From a filamentous cyanobacterium ESFC-1 (GTDB lineage: Bacteria; Cyanobacteriota; Cyanobacteriia; Cyanobacteriales; Spirulinaceae), in the NCBI GenBank assembly GCA_000380225.1, contig KB904821.1, positions 1,788,830 through 1,852,829 of the forward strand: a stretch of DNA of 64,000 bases, in the 5' to 3' direction. Below are positions 43,614-52,759 of this stretch, one piece after another. The position numbers were made by a program, and so were the translations under genes. How positions within the stretch are numbered: position 1 is the first letter of the stretch; the number at the start of each line of letters is the position of its first letter. The notes below the pieces were generated by a model. It saw only the letters and a list, made by a program, of their open reading frames with translations, was not told the DNA's origin and did not search any database.

Positions 43614-45668
43614 ATGGCTATCCAACTGGGACGAGAAATTTGTGGTAATCTCGCGATCGCACAAACGCGGGAATGGTTAGTCACCAATGGTATTGGCGGC
43701 TATGCCTCTGGAACTCTAGCCGGAGTCTTGACGCGGCGTTATCACGGTGTATTGGTCGCTGCCCTTAATCCTCCCTTGGGGCGGACGGTGTTGGTGTCGC
43801 AACTCGAAGAAGTCGTGCAATACAACCACCACCACTACCCGTTATACACCAATCGCTGGGCTGCCGACGGCGCGATCGCCCCCCACGGCTATCGCCATCT
43901 CGAAAGCTTTGCCCTCGAAGGCACAACCCCCCTCTGGCGGTATGCTTGCGCTGATGCCTTGCTCGAAAAACGCCTATGGATGCAAGCGGGGGAAAACACC
44001 ACTTATATTCGTTATACCCTGCGCCGCGCCAGCGAACCGATCTTTCTGGGGATCAAAACCTTTCTCAATTACCGCGATTATCACAGCGAAACCCGCCACA
44101 CCGATTGGGAAATGGACATCAAACCCATTGATAAAGGTTTAAAAGTCCAAGCCTTTGATACCGCCACGCCCTTTTACCTTTTTGCCACCCTCGAACGTCA
44201 CACCACGGTTTCTAACCACAAGCATACCCCTGGCGTACATGACCCGAAATGGCGCATTACCCAAACCTGGCATCGGGACTTCGAGATGTCCGCCGAACAC
44301 TATCGGGGATTGTGCGATCGCGAGGATCGCTTGCATGGAGCCGATTTACAGATTATGCTCAATCCAGGGGATTCCATTACCATCGTCGCCAGTACCTCCC
44401 CCACCCCCAACCTCAACAGCAGCGAAGCCCTCAAACAGCGCCACTACTACGAAAAACAGTTAATTGCCGCTTATCCGCACAGTGCCTCTAGCCCCACTTG
44501 GATTAAACAACTCGTCCTCGCGGCCGACCAGTTTATCGTCAAACGCCCCCTACCCGACGAACCCGAAGGCAAAACTGTAATTGCCGGATATCACTGGTTT
44601 GGAGATTGGGGACGGGATATCACCATTTCTTTACCCGGACTCACCCTCACCACCGGACAACCTGAAATTGCCCGCCGCATTCTCCGTACCTTTTCGGGCT
44701 ATCTTGACCAGGGTATGCTGCCCAATGTCTTCCCAGATGCCGGGGAAAAACCCGCTTATAACACCGTTGACGCGGCTTTGTGGTATTTCGAGGCAATCCG
44801 GGCTTACTACGCCACCACAGGCGACCTCGCGACCCTCAAAGAACTTTATCCCGGCTTAGAGGAAATTATCACCTGGTATCGGCAAGGTACGCGCTACAAC
44901 ATCCACCTCGATCCCAAAGATGGTTTATTGTATGCCGGAACCGCCGGAGAACAACTGACTTGGATGGATGCGAAGGTGGAGGACTGGGTGGTTACGCCCC
45001 GCATGGGTAAGCCTGTGGAGGTGAATGCTTTGTGGTATAACGCCCTGGTGGTGATGGTACAGATTTCTCGCTGGCTGGATCGTCCTGCCCAAGAATACGA
45101 ACACCTGGCCCAACATACCGCCCAAGGGATGAAGCGCTTTTGGAACGATCGCGTGGGCTATTGTTACGATGTGCTGGATACTCCCAAGGGTAATGATGCT
45201 TCTTTGCGTCCCAATCAGATTTTAGCGGTATCTTTGCCTTCCCCTGAGTTAGAGGGGGCGGTTTCACCCTTATCCATCGTACAGCAACGGCGCATTGTCA
45301 AAGCGGTGTCGCGATCGCTGCTGACTTCCTATGGTTTGCGATCGCTTTCTCCTGACGATCCTTATTATCAAGGTACTTACGGGGGCGATCGCGTCCATCG
45401 AGACGGCAGCTATCATCAAGGAACAACCTGGGGTTGGCTGTTGGGTCACTTTGTCCAAGCTCACCTGCGAGTGTACAACGACCCCGCGATCGCTCGCGAC
45501 TTTCTCACCCCCATGGCGCATCACCTCCAGGATGCTTGTGTGGGCAGTCTGAGCGAGATTTTTGACGGCAACCCCCCGTTTACCCCCAGAGGGGCGGTTG
45601 CTCAGGCTTGGACGGTGGCTGAAGTGTTGCGGGCTTGGGCGTTGTTAGCGAAAATGGAGCAGGATTAA
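43614..45668 (+). CDS. glycogen debranching enzyme (amylo-alpha-1,6-glucosidase)
   Basis: A 684-residue protein with an N-terminal GDE_N-type domain (about 15-235; WLVTNGIGGYASGTLAGVLT, RRYHGVLVAAL) and a C-terminal GH133-like (alpha/alpha)6 barrel (about 290-680; GYHWFGDWGRDITISLPGL, DAALWYFEAI, EQLTWMDAKV, GTTWGWLLGHFV). It hydrolyses alpha-1,6 branches of glycogen. Conserved acids include Asp in GDWGRD and Asp in LTWMDAK. No other glycogen gene is adjacent. Followed by repeats and CRISPR array 1. Confidence 0.9.
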   Translation: MAIQLGREICGNLAIAQTREWLVTNGIGGYASGTLAGVLTRRYHGVLVAALNPPLGRTVLVSQLEEVVQYNHHHYPLYTNRWAADGAIAPHGYRHLESFALEGTTPLWRYACADALLEKRLWMQAGENTTYIRYTLRRASEPIFLGIKTFLNYRDYHSETRHTDWEMDIKPIDKGLKVQAFDTATPFYLFATLERHTTVSNHKHTPGVHDPKWRITQTWHRDFEMSAEHYRGLCDREDRLHGADLQIMLNPGDSITIVASTSPTPNLNSSEALKQRHYYEKQLIAAYPHSASSPTWIKQLVLAADQFIVKRPLPDEPEGKTVIAGYHWFGDWGRDITISLPGLTLTTGQPEIARRILRTFSGYLDQGMLPNVFPDAGEKPAYNTVDAALWYFEAIRAYYATTGDLATLKELYPGLEEIITWYRQGTRYNIHLDPKDGLLYAGTAGEQLTWMDAKVEDWVVTPRMGKPVEVNALWYNALVVMVQISRWLDRPAQEYEHLAQHTAQGMKRFWNDRVGYCYDVLDTPKGNDASLRPNQILAVSLPSPELEGAVSPLSIVQQRRIVKAVSRSLLTSYGLRSLSPDDPYYQGTYGGDRVHRDGSYHQGTTWGWLLGHFVQAHLRVYNDPAIARDFLTPMAHHLQDACVGSLSEIFDGNPPFTPRGAVAQAWTVAEVLRAWALLAKMEQD

Positions 45669-45955
45669 TGTAGCGCCCCTCATCATCGCGTTTTTTCGAG
45701 AATTGACTGGTTGTTGGTTGTTGGTTGTTGGTTGTTTGTTATTGGTAACAAGTTAAGCCCAAAAACCTCGGTGTCAAGAGAGTCCTAAATTTGTGTAGGG
45801 GTGAGGTTTCGCGCGTACAATCTTAACTTGTGGGAGATGACAATTTGATGCCGTAGTCACGTCCAGCAACGTCAACTTGGACGGGGAAACCCCGCCCCTA
45901 CGCCCGAAAAGCCTAACGCTACAATAAACAGACTTGAGTCCATTTCGCCCTACAG
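45669..45955. other. repeat-bearing gap before CRISPR array 1
   Basis: Contains a short TTGGTTG heptamer stretch (about 45707-45745) and the GGACGGGGAAACCCCGCCCC palindrome (about 45880). No gene. This is the trailer side of the CRISPR array. Confidence 0.6.
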
Positions 45956-46959
45956 CTATCCTCCCCTCATAGGGATTTTAGTCGGTTGTAATAGCGAGAA
46001 TGTAAGTTTCCGTTGAGGTAGATCGCAGTTTCAATCCCTCATAGGGATTTTAGTCGATTGTAATTCTAAAAAAATGGGAGCGCGATCGCCCTACAAAGGA
46101 TCGCGTTTCAATCCCTCATAGGGATTTTAGTCGATTGTAATTCGGATTCAATTCTGTGGCTAGGCTCAAGATATTGTTTCAATCCCTCATAGGGATTTTA
46201 GTCGATTGTAATCGGTGTCATTTCGCTTTTGGCAGTGGCACGAATAAATAGCGTTTCAATCCCTCATAGGGATTTTAGTCGATTGTAATTCGATATAATC
46301 TCGAAGATTCGAGGTTTTTTCAGTTTCAATCCCTCATAGGGATTTTAGTCGATTGTAATCACTTTAGTTATTCGCAAACATTATACGTGCAATGAGTTTC
46401 AATCCCTCATAGGGATTTTAGTCGATTGTAATAAGATGTCGCGACCGGGGTTAACCGGGGCAAAGGCGCAGTTTCAATCCCTCATAGGGATTTTAGTCGA
46501 TTGTAATTATTAAGTTATTTCAGGCGAAAACGCCGTCAGGTGTTTCAATCCCTCATAGGGATTTTAGTCGATTGTAATTTGGGCTTTGTAACCGCCGCAG
46601 CCGTTAGCGGTGGCGCAATGATGTTTCAATCCCTCATAGGGATTTTAGTCGATTGTAATGGGATTATTACTATAACAATCCTCTCCGGTGCGACCGAATC
46701 GTTTCAATCCCTCATAGGGATTTTAGTCGATTGTAATGGGGCGAGGCGGGGCGGGGGGCAAAGTGGGAACAGCGTTTCAATCCCTCATAGGGATTTTAGT
46801 CGATTGTAATGATATCAGGGAGAGAGCCGTTTCGCTGTTGATACCTGAGTTTCAATCCCTCATAGGGATTTTAGTCGATTGTAATGGGCTGTATTTATTC
46901 GAGGGCGATCGCCTTAAATACTGTTTCAATCCCTCATAGGGATTTTAGTCGATTGTAAT
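45956..46959 (-). CRISPR. CRISPR array 1: 14 repeats, 13 spacers
   Basis: 37-bp repeats, read on the plus strand as starting GTTTCAATCCCTCATAGGG and ending AGTCGATTGTAAT. In the usual orientation (minus strand) they end GGGATTGAAAC, giving the ATTGAAAC crRNA handle. Repeat starts: 45956 (degenerate), 46028, 46105, 46176, 46253, 46323, 46396, 46471, 46542, 46623, 46701, 46774, 46849 and 46923. Spacers are 33-44 bp. The degenerate repeat is at the left, and the leader-like sequence is at the right, so transcription is leftwards. No cas gene adjoins it. Confidence 0.97.
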
Positions 46960-47125
46960 GGCGGGAGTTTGAAACCCTGACGGTATGTAGTTTTCAAGGT
47001 GCAGTTGCGCCGGACACCCCTCAATGTAGCACTCCTGCCGAGAAAAAGCAACCCCAAAATCGCTGAAACCCCCATGACATAAGGTGCGCGGGGGTGTCGC
47101 CAAACGAAAGCAGCTCAAACCCTTG
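46960..47125 (-). promoter_or_regulatory. leader of CRISPR array 1
   Basis: On the minus strand it contains CCCCCGCGCACC, GGGTTTCAGCGATTTTGGGG and TTGAAAACTACATA shortly before the first repeat. The same blocks in the same order precede array 2. An open frame across this region is a shadow of the leader. Confidence 0.75.
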
Positions 47126-47461
47126 TCTCGTCTGGCTTTGACCCTTGTGCTGCTCAAACTGAAAAATCCACACCTACCCATCGGCGCAAATGCTCTCCAG
47201 TCGCTCAAATTTCGTCGGGGCGATCGCGTTTGTTCTATTTGTTCTAAAAAATCTCCACATCGTGGAACGTTCATTTGTACTATCTAGTTAAAACCGTTGT
47301 CCTGCAAGCATTTCAGAAATCGCTCCAAAATATTTTTTGTTCTAAACTTGTTCTAAAGTTGTTCTAAAATCGTTTCACATACAGGCGATCGCGAGGTTCC
47401 ACGATCGAGTTTTGATGGGTGGCTTGCTGCGAAAAGGGGGCGATCGCGTTTCGCTACGATA
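47126..47461. other. gap between CRISPR leader 1 and mutM
   Basis: No gene seen. Includes three near-identical TTGTTCTAAA units at about 47336-47369 and two HIP1 octamers. The mutM transcript ends here. Confidence 0.5.
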
Positions 47462-48301
47462 TCACAAAGATTGACAACGAGGGCAGAAATGGGTCGAACG
47501 ACCTGCCAGTTTAATCCGTTCGATGGGAGTCTCGCAAACGCGACAGGGTTGATTCGTGCGACGATAGACCCAAGCCACAGCACCGTAGTTACCGTTGACT
47601 CCCAAGGGATTGAGAAAATCAGAAATGGTTGTGCCGCCTTTGTCAATGGCAGTTTGTAAAACGTTACGAATGGCGGTATGAAGGGCTGAGATTTGCGATC
47701 GCGTCAAAGCAGCAGCGATCGCGTCGGGACGAATTTTACTCACAAATAAGGCTTCATCGACGTAAATATTCCCCAATCCAGCCAACACTTTTTGATCGAG
47801 TAATGCCGTTTTAATGGGTCGCTGGCTTTTACTCAATCTCGCTGCTAGAACCTCTGGGGTGAAGCTGTCCTCTAAAGGTTCGGGGCCGAGTTTTTGCAGT
47901 CCTGTAATAATCTCTTGGGGGTCGCGATTCCCTTCAATTCCCCAAACCCGCCCAAACGTGCGAACATCGACGAAGCGCAACTCGCGATTTTTCGGGAAAA
48001 ACAAGCGAATCCGGGTGTGTTTTTGTGGCGTTTGACTGCGATCCACCCAGAGCAATTGCCCCGTCATCCGTAGATGGACTCCTAAGCTACCGCGATCGCC
48101 TTGGAACCGAGCAATCAGATACTTTCCCCGACGTTCCCACTGGGCGATCGTTTCTCCCTGGATGCCCTCTAAAAAGGCTTGAGAAGAAAGAGGGTAAGCC
48201 AGCGAGCTATCACGCCACACTTCCCCACCCTCAATTCTGCGGTCAAGGGTCAATTGATTGAGACCCCGACGCACCGTTTCGACTTCAGGCAATTCCGGCA
48301 C
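47462..48301 (-). CDS. mutM: formamidopyrimidine-DNA glycosylase
   Basis: A 279-residue base-excision repair enzyme that removes 8-oxoguanine and cleaves the strand. It begins PELPEVETVRRGL with catalytic Pro2 and Glu3 (start codon is GTG at 48301). The conserved Lys is in GKYLIARF, the helix-two-turn-helix is near ALLDQKVLAGLGNIYVDEAL and the C-terminal zinc finger has CRVC and CPRC. The psaE stop is 3 bp upstream, so mutM is co-transcribed with psaE. Coupling DNA repair of oxidative damage to a photosystem gene is plausible biologically. Confidence 0.96.
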   Translation of the reverse strand: MPELPEVETVRRGLNQLTLDRRIEGGEVWRDSSLAYPLSSQAFLEGIQGETIAQWERRGKYLIARFQGDRGSLGVHLRMTGQLLWVDRSQTPQKHTRIRLFFPKNRELRFVDVRTFGRVWGIEGNRDPQEIITGLQKLGPEPLEDSFTPEVLAARLSKSQRPIKTALLDQKVLAGLGNIYVDEALFVSKIRPDAIAAALTRSQISALHTAIRNVLQTAIDKGGTTISDFLNPLGVNGNYGAVAWVYRRTNQPCRVCETPIERIKLAGRSTHFCPRCQSL

Positions 48302-48304
48302 AAC

Positions 48305-48637
48305 TTAACGAGAGTCGGTTCCTTGGTTGGGATCGCCTTCTACCGCTTTGTCACCAACCGGGTTTTTGGCTTCGGTTCCGGTGGTACGGGCTGCGGGGGC
48401 AGTGGTGGTTTGCTTCCCTTTGCCTGCGGTGGATTTCTTACGAGAAGCCGAGCCAATCACTTCTACCTCGTGTTCGGCAAAGTTATTGGTATTAATCCCA
48501 GAATAGTTAACTTTATCAAAACGAACAATAACCGGGTAGATAATACCGCTTTTGTCTACGGTGGCAACTGTACCGACATCGCCATACCAGTACGACTCTT
48601 TTCGCCGGATTCTTACTTTGTCTTTGCGTTCAACCAT
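48305..48637 (-). CDS. psaE: photosystem I subunit IV with C-terminal extension
   Basis: A 110-residue protein. Residues 1-62 form the complete SH3-like PsaE fold ([48 protein letters not shown] in two parts). PsaE sits on the stromal side of PSI and helps ferredoxin docking and cyclic flow. Usual cyanobacterial PsaE is about 70-75 residues; here about 48 extra residues (63-110), rich in Ser, Thr, Ala, Gly, Lys and Asp, form a disordered-looking tail. First gene of the psaE-mutM operon. Confidence 0.94.
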   Translation of the reverse strand: MVERKDKVRIRRKESYWYGDVGTVATVDKSGIIYPVIVRFDKVNYSGINTNNFAEHEVEVIGSASRKKSTAGKGKQTTTAPAARTTGTEAKNPVGDKAVEGDPNQGTDSR

Positions 48638-48984
48638 GTATGTTAAATCTCCCTTTTTTACCTAAATCAAAGCGTACTATTTCTCGGTGGTTCTCTAGCA
48701 ACCGACAAGCTTAAGTTTTGTTAAGATGGGCAGGACTCAATGGCAGTCATAACCCCTGACAGACGCAGGAGAAACCGAGTTTTTTCAAGTTTTACATGGA
48801 TTGAACAATACTGCGCGATCGCCTTAACATCAGTTAACAGTTCTTTGCCACTAGAGCCTTGGTTTCAAGAGTTACGGGTTTTTTGGTTGTTAGTTGTTGG
48901 TTGTTGGTTGTTCGTACATTTTGCGCGAGGGGGTGGGTGTGGATTTTGAGGTTTGGCCGCAAACGCACCGAAAGCTCGGCACTG
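48638..48984. other. psaE upstream region with short heptamer repeat
   Basis: The psaE promoter should lie at 48638-48760. A short TTGTTGG/TTAGTTG heptamer stretch is at about 48886-48912. Open frames through 48740-48949 look spurious. Confidence 0.5.
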
Positions 48985-49149
48985 TCTGGGTTTGAGGGCG
49001 ATCGCGCTCTCCAACCCCCCGCGCACCATACACCACAAGGGTTTCAGCGATTTTGGGGCTTGACAAATGCTAGAAGTTGGGTCGATAATGAGGGTGTCGC
49101 GCAAATGAACCTCGAAAACTACATATTGTCTGGGTTTCAAATGCCTACG
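48985..49149 (+). promoter_or_regulatory. leader of CRISPR array 2
   Basis: It shares with the array 1 leader, in order, GGGTTTGAG, CCCCCGCGCACC, GGGTTTCAGCGATTTTGGGG, a GAGGGTGTC-GCGCAA block, CGAAAACTACATA and GGGTTTCAAA directly before the first repeat. Confidence 0.75.
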
Positions 49150-50151
49150 GTTGCAATCCACTAAAATCCCTATGAGGGATTGAAACTTATGCCTGCCGAT
49201 ATTTGGCGCGATCGCTGGTCAAGTTGCAATCCACTAAAATCCCTATGAGGGATTGAAACTTCGAGTTCATTAATTTTTATATCATCAACAACCGTTGCAA
49301 TCCACTAAAATCCCTATGAGGGATTGAAACACCGATAAGGCATCTTCAGCCTCATCGATTATCCAGTTGCAATCCACTAAAATCCCTATGAGGGATTGAA
49401 ACACATTTCCAACCCATTTTTTTAATTAAAGCGACTGCGGGTTGCAATCCACTAAAATCCCTATGAGGGATTGAAACAGATTCCTCTAAATGAAGATGTA
49501 AAATCGCCTTGTTGCAATCCACTAAAATCCCTATGAGGGATTGAAACACATTTCCAACCCATTTTTTTAATTAAAGCGACTGCGGGTTGCAATCCACTAA
49601 AATCCCTATGAGGGATTGAAACGCTTGTCTCAGGCAGGTATGGGGAGAGCCATCTTGGCAGGCTACATGTTGCAATCCACTAAAATCCCTATGAGGGATT
49701 GAAACATGGGAATTTTGGGTTATGCCCTCTACAGTGACCGTTGCAATCCACTAAAATCCCTATGAGGGATTGAAACATATTCCTCTAAATCAAATAGCTC
49801 GGTCTGGAAACTGTTGCAATCCACTAAAATCCCTATGAGGGATTGAAACACATTTCCAACCCATTTTTTTAATTAAAGCGACTGCGGGTTGCAATCCACT
49901 AAAATCCCTATGAGGGATTGAAACGCTTGTCTCAGGCAGGTATGGGGAGAGCCATCTTGGCAGGCTACATGTTGCAATCCACTAAAATCCCTATGAGGGA
50001 TTGAAACATGGGAATTTTGGGTTATGCCCTCTACAGTGACCGTTGCAATCCACTAAAATCCCTATGAGGGATTGAAACATATTCCTCTAAATCAAATAGC
50101 TCGGTCTGGAAACTGTTGCAATCCACTAAAATCCCTATGAGGGATTGAAAC
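49150..50151 (+). CRISPR. CRISPR array 2: 14 repeats, 13 spacers, internal duplication
   Basis: 37-bp repeats beginning GTTGCAATCCACTAAAATCC and ending GAGGGATTGAAAC, differing from array 1 at three positions near the 5' end. Repeat starts: 49150, 49223, 49294, 49366, 49441, 49511, 49586, 49669, 49740, 49813, 49888, 49971, 50042 and 50115. Spacers are 33-46 bp. The 302-bp block 49548-49849 (four spacer-repeat units) is repeated exactly at 49850-50151, and its first spacer also occurs earlier at 49403. Only nine different spacers remain. Transcription is rightwards. Confidence 0.97.
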
Positions 50152-50179
50152 ACAACCAAGAATAACCCGTTCGCTCCTA

Positions 50180-50280
50180 GAGATACAATCGAGGCAAAGC
50201 CTCGTTGTTACGTCCCTTGGTAGAACCAAGGAACGAGGTTAAAACAAATAACCAACAACCAACAACCAACAACCAACAAC
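50180..50280. repeat. palindromic GAGGCnnnGCCTCG element plus heptamers
   Basis: CGAGGCAAAGCCTCG (about 50192) is followed by CGTCCCTTGGTAGAACCAAGGAACGAGG in two hairpin arms, and then by AACCAAC/AACAACC heptamers up to the permease stop. A related element is at about 58490-58620. Confidence 0.65.
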
Positions 50281-50283
50281 AAA

Positions 50284-51252
50284 CTAAGAACTAAACCGCG
50301 AAACAATCAATAAATAAGCAAAATAAGGCGCGCCTAAAACCGCCGTAATCAAGCCACAGGGCAACTCCACCGGAGCAAACAAGACACGACTCATCCAATC
50401 TGAAACCACCAGGAGTAACGCCCCAAAAAGTGCCGCCACAGGCAACAAACGGCTATGGGTTGGCCCGACCCAACGACGGGCTAAATGGGGGGCAATCAGA
50501 CCCACAAAACCGATCGCCCCTGCGACTGAAACCGCCGTAGCAGCGAGGGCGATCGCGATGCCCAGAAGTTGCAACCGTTGAGCATTGAGACGACTACCCA
50601 GGGCAGTAGCCACCGCTTCATTTAAACTCAAAACATCCAACTCCCGCACCTTCAAAACCGCCAGACTGCCACAAATAAGCACCACGGGCAAAAGTATGGC
50701 AATCTGCGGCCAACCGCGACCATACAAGCTACCCGTCAGCCAAACCAATGCCTGAGACGCATTGCGGAGGTTTCCCGCGGCCAAAATGCCCTGAGTTGCC
50801 GCACTCGCGATCAGTTGACAGCCCACCCCGGCTAAAATGAGGCGGGTGGGGGAAATCTGGCCGCGACCTGCTAATAGGTATAAAATGAACGCGATCGCGC
50901 CAGACCCCAGCAACGCCGCAACCGGGAAAAACGCGATCGCAACCTGGGGAATTAAGACAATTAGCCCCACTGTAGCCACAGAAGCCCCGGCATTTATGCC
51001 CAAAATGCTCGGACTAGCCAAAGGATTGCGGGTAATGGCTTGAGCAATTGTCCCCGCGATCGCGAGACTGATTCCCACCAAAACCGCCATCAGCAACCGA
51101 GGAAACCGCAACACCCAGACAATAAACGCCACATCCGGAGAAGCTTGTCCGATCGAGGCTTGACCCAACTCTCCCAAGGACAAAGCCACATCCCCAGACG
51201 CAAGATTTAGCGCGATCGCGATCGTTGTTATGAGGAGAATTGCGATTGTCAT
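50284..51252 (-). CDS. FecCD-family iron-siderophore ABC permease (second)
   Basis: A 322-residue inner-membrane protein with about ten helices. FecCD/BtuC signatures: LRFPRLLMAVLVGISLAIAG, ITRNPLASPSILGINAGAS, GAIGFVGLIAPHLARRWVG and LLVVSDWMSRVLFAPVELPCGLITAVLGAPYFAYLL in pieces. It would pair with the FecCD protein encoded at 52760-53764 to form a heterodimeric channel for Fe-siderophore uptake. No ATPase or binding protein is in the window. The start codon is directly after a heptamer repeat (AACAAATGAC). Confidence 0.92.
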   Translation of the reverse strand: MTIAILLITTIAIALNLASGDVALSLGELGQASIGQASPDVAFIVWVLRFPRLLMAVLVGISLAIAGTIAQAITRNPLASPSILGINAGASVATVGLIVLIPQVAIAFFPVAALLGSGAIAFILYLLAGRGQISPTRLILAGVGCQLIASAATQGILAAGNLRNASQALVWLTGSLYGRGWPQIAILLPVVLICGSLAVLKVRELDVLSLNEAVATALGSRLNAQRLQLLGIAIALAATAVSVAGAIGFVGLIAPHLARRWVGPTHSRLLPVAALFGALLLVVSDWMSRVLFAPVELPCGLITAVLGAPYFAYLLIVSRFSS

Positions 51253-51345
51253 TTGTTATTGGTTATTGGTTATTGGTTATTGGTTATTGGTTATTGGTTA
51301 TTGGTTATTGGTTATTGGTTGCTGGTTATTGGTTGTTGGTTATTG
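51253..51345. repeat. heptamer repeat (TTATTGG)n
   Basis: About thirteen TTATTGG units, with two TTGCTGG/TTGTTGG variants, immediately upstream of the permease start codon. Followed by CTCAATACTCAATACTCAATG (split as CTCAATA x3), a second 7-bp repeat. Confidence 0.95.
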
Positions 51346-51391
51346 GTCAATGCTCAATACTCAATACTCAATGCTCAATGGTCACTAAAAA

Positions 51392-51770
51392 ACTGATGAC
51401 TCTCCAGAAACTTAATTTTACTTTTTTAGGCTGAAACCCTAGTATAGTCTAGCGTTGAGCCTTTTTATAGAGTCTGCCCTCTAGGCCAAAGTTTCTGACC
51501 CCCTTTCTGGGGCAAAATCCCACCTCCCCCCCCGACTGCCGACTGCCGATTACCGACTGCCCCTTAATCGCTGTTGACTGATGACTCTCCAGAAACTTAA
51601 ATTGACATTTTTGGGGCTGTAACGCCTATCTAGTCTAGCTTTTAGCCTTTTTATAGAGTCTGCCCTACAGCAAGAAGTTTCTGACTCACTTTCTGGGGCA
51701 AAATCCCCACTCCCCCCCCGATTGCCGACTGCCGATTGCCGATTGCCCCTTAGAGACTGATTACTGAAAA
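51392..51770. repeat. 190-bp dispersed repeat, copies B and C in tandem
   Basis: Two head-to-tail copies (about 51392-51585 and 51577-51770) of the repeat also found at 29200-29392. Each includes GTTGAGCC or TTAGCC, AGAGTCTGCCCT, TTTCTGGGGCAAAATCC and GACTGCC/GATTGCC heptamers. The end of copy C supplies the last codons of the BASS-type transporter gene. Confidence 0.85.
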
Positions 51771-52625
51771 CCTTGCCAGTAACCCTGCAAAAGCCGCACT
51801 GGTAACAAACATCAGTAAAGAATAAATAGCAGCAGGAATGGCCATCGTTGGCATATTTAAAAATGTGGGCGCACTCGCTACCGCGATCGCGAGAGTACCA
51901 TTTTGGATTCCTACTTCTACCGCGATCGCGCGGGCATCTGCTTTATGCAATTTGCTCACAGTCGCCAGCCCATAACCCAACGCCATACTCGCTAGATTTA
52001 AAGTCAAAGTTACCCCACCCACTTGTAGAAAAAAGCTGACAACATTGGCTCTTTCTTTAAGTAGCAAGCCCACAATAATTAAACTTAGGAAAAAAAGCGA
52101 TAGCCACTTGACCATTTTTTCCATTTTAGCAGCAAATTGGGGTTTATAGTAGTGGAGTAACATTCCCAAAGATACGGGAATTATCGTAATAACAGCAATC
52201 TGAAGTACAGTTTGTACAAAAGATAGTTGCAGTGCTGCTTCTTCCCCGATAAAATGCTGCATGGATAAATTCACCACAATGGGGATAGAAAAAACCGTGA
52301 TTAGGCTACTGATTGCCGTTAATGTAATTGAGACGGCAATATTACCTCGGATTAAATAAGTCACTAAATTAGAAGTTGGCCCCCCAGGACAAGCGGCCAA
52401 AATCATAACGCCGACTGCTAACTGGGGCGGTAAGGGAAAAATCGTCGCCACAACAAAACCCAGAATCGGCAGTAAGATTAATTGAGCAATGAGTCCTAAA
52501 ATAACCGCTTTTGGCTCAATTAAAACCCGCTTAAAATCAGATAAAGTTAAGCCCAAGCCCATACTGAGCATAATAATAAATAGGGCTAAAGGCAGAAAAA
52601 CAACGGTCAGAAAATTAGACTCCAT
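51750..52625 (-). CDS. BASS-family (bile acid:sodium symporter-like) transporter
   Basis: A 291-residue membrane protein with about nine to ten helices. SBF/BASS motifs: MILAACPGGPTSNLVTYL (conserved Pro-Gly-Gly), and VEVGIQNGTLAIAVASAP with the E-x-x-x-Q-N sodium-site pattern. BASS carriers co-transport sodium with organic acids such as pyruvate; the substrate is not predictable here. It lies between two FecCD permeases on the same strand and appears inserted into their operon. Its C-terminal FSVISL and stop codon come from a dispersed repeat. Confidence 0.88.
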   Translation of the reverse strand: MESNFLTVVFLPLALFIIMLSMGLGLTLSDFKRVLIEPKAVILGLIAQLILLPILGFVVATIFPLPPQLAVGVMILAACPGGPTSNLVTYLIRGNIAVSITLTAISSLITVFSIPIVVNLSMQHFIGEEAALQLSFVQTVLQIAVITIIPVSLGMLLHYYKPQFAAKMEKMVKWLSLFFLSLIIVGLLLKERANVVSFFLQVGGVTLTLNLASMALGYGLATVSKLHKADARAIAVEVGIQNGTLAIAVASAPTFLNMPTMAIPAAIYSLLMFVTSAAFAGLLARFSVISL

Positions 52626-52759
52626 CGCTCCACATTTGTAAATTTATTGGAATTATTTTACCCGTTTTCTTCAACAACCAATTACTAATGTACAATTGAC
52701 AATGTACAATGTACAACGGTAGAAATAATCACCAACAACCAATAACCAATAACCAACAA

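Noticed and set aside
46540-46939. Frames with FQSLIGILVDCN repeats
   Set aside because: Translations of CRISPR repeats in array 1; the same applies to the minus-strand frame at 49352-49549 in array 2.
46945-47274. 109-codon minus-strand frame beside array 1 and a 101-codon plus-strand frame before array 2 (48859-49164)
   Set aside because: Both lie over the homologous CRISPR leaders; similarity of their ends (LENYI.SGFQ) reflects leader homology, not a protein family.
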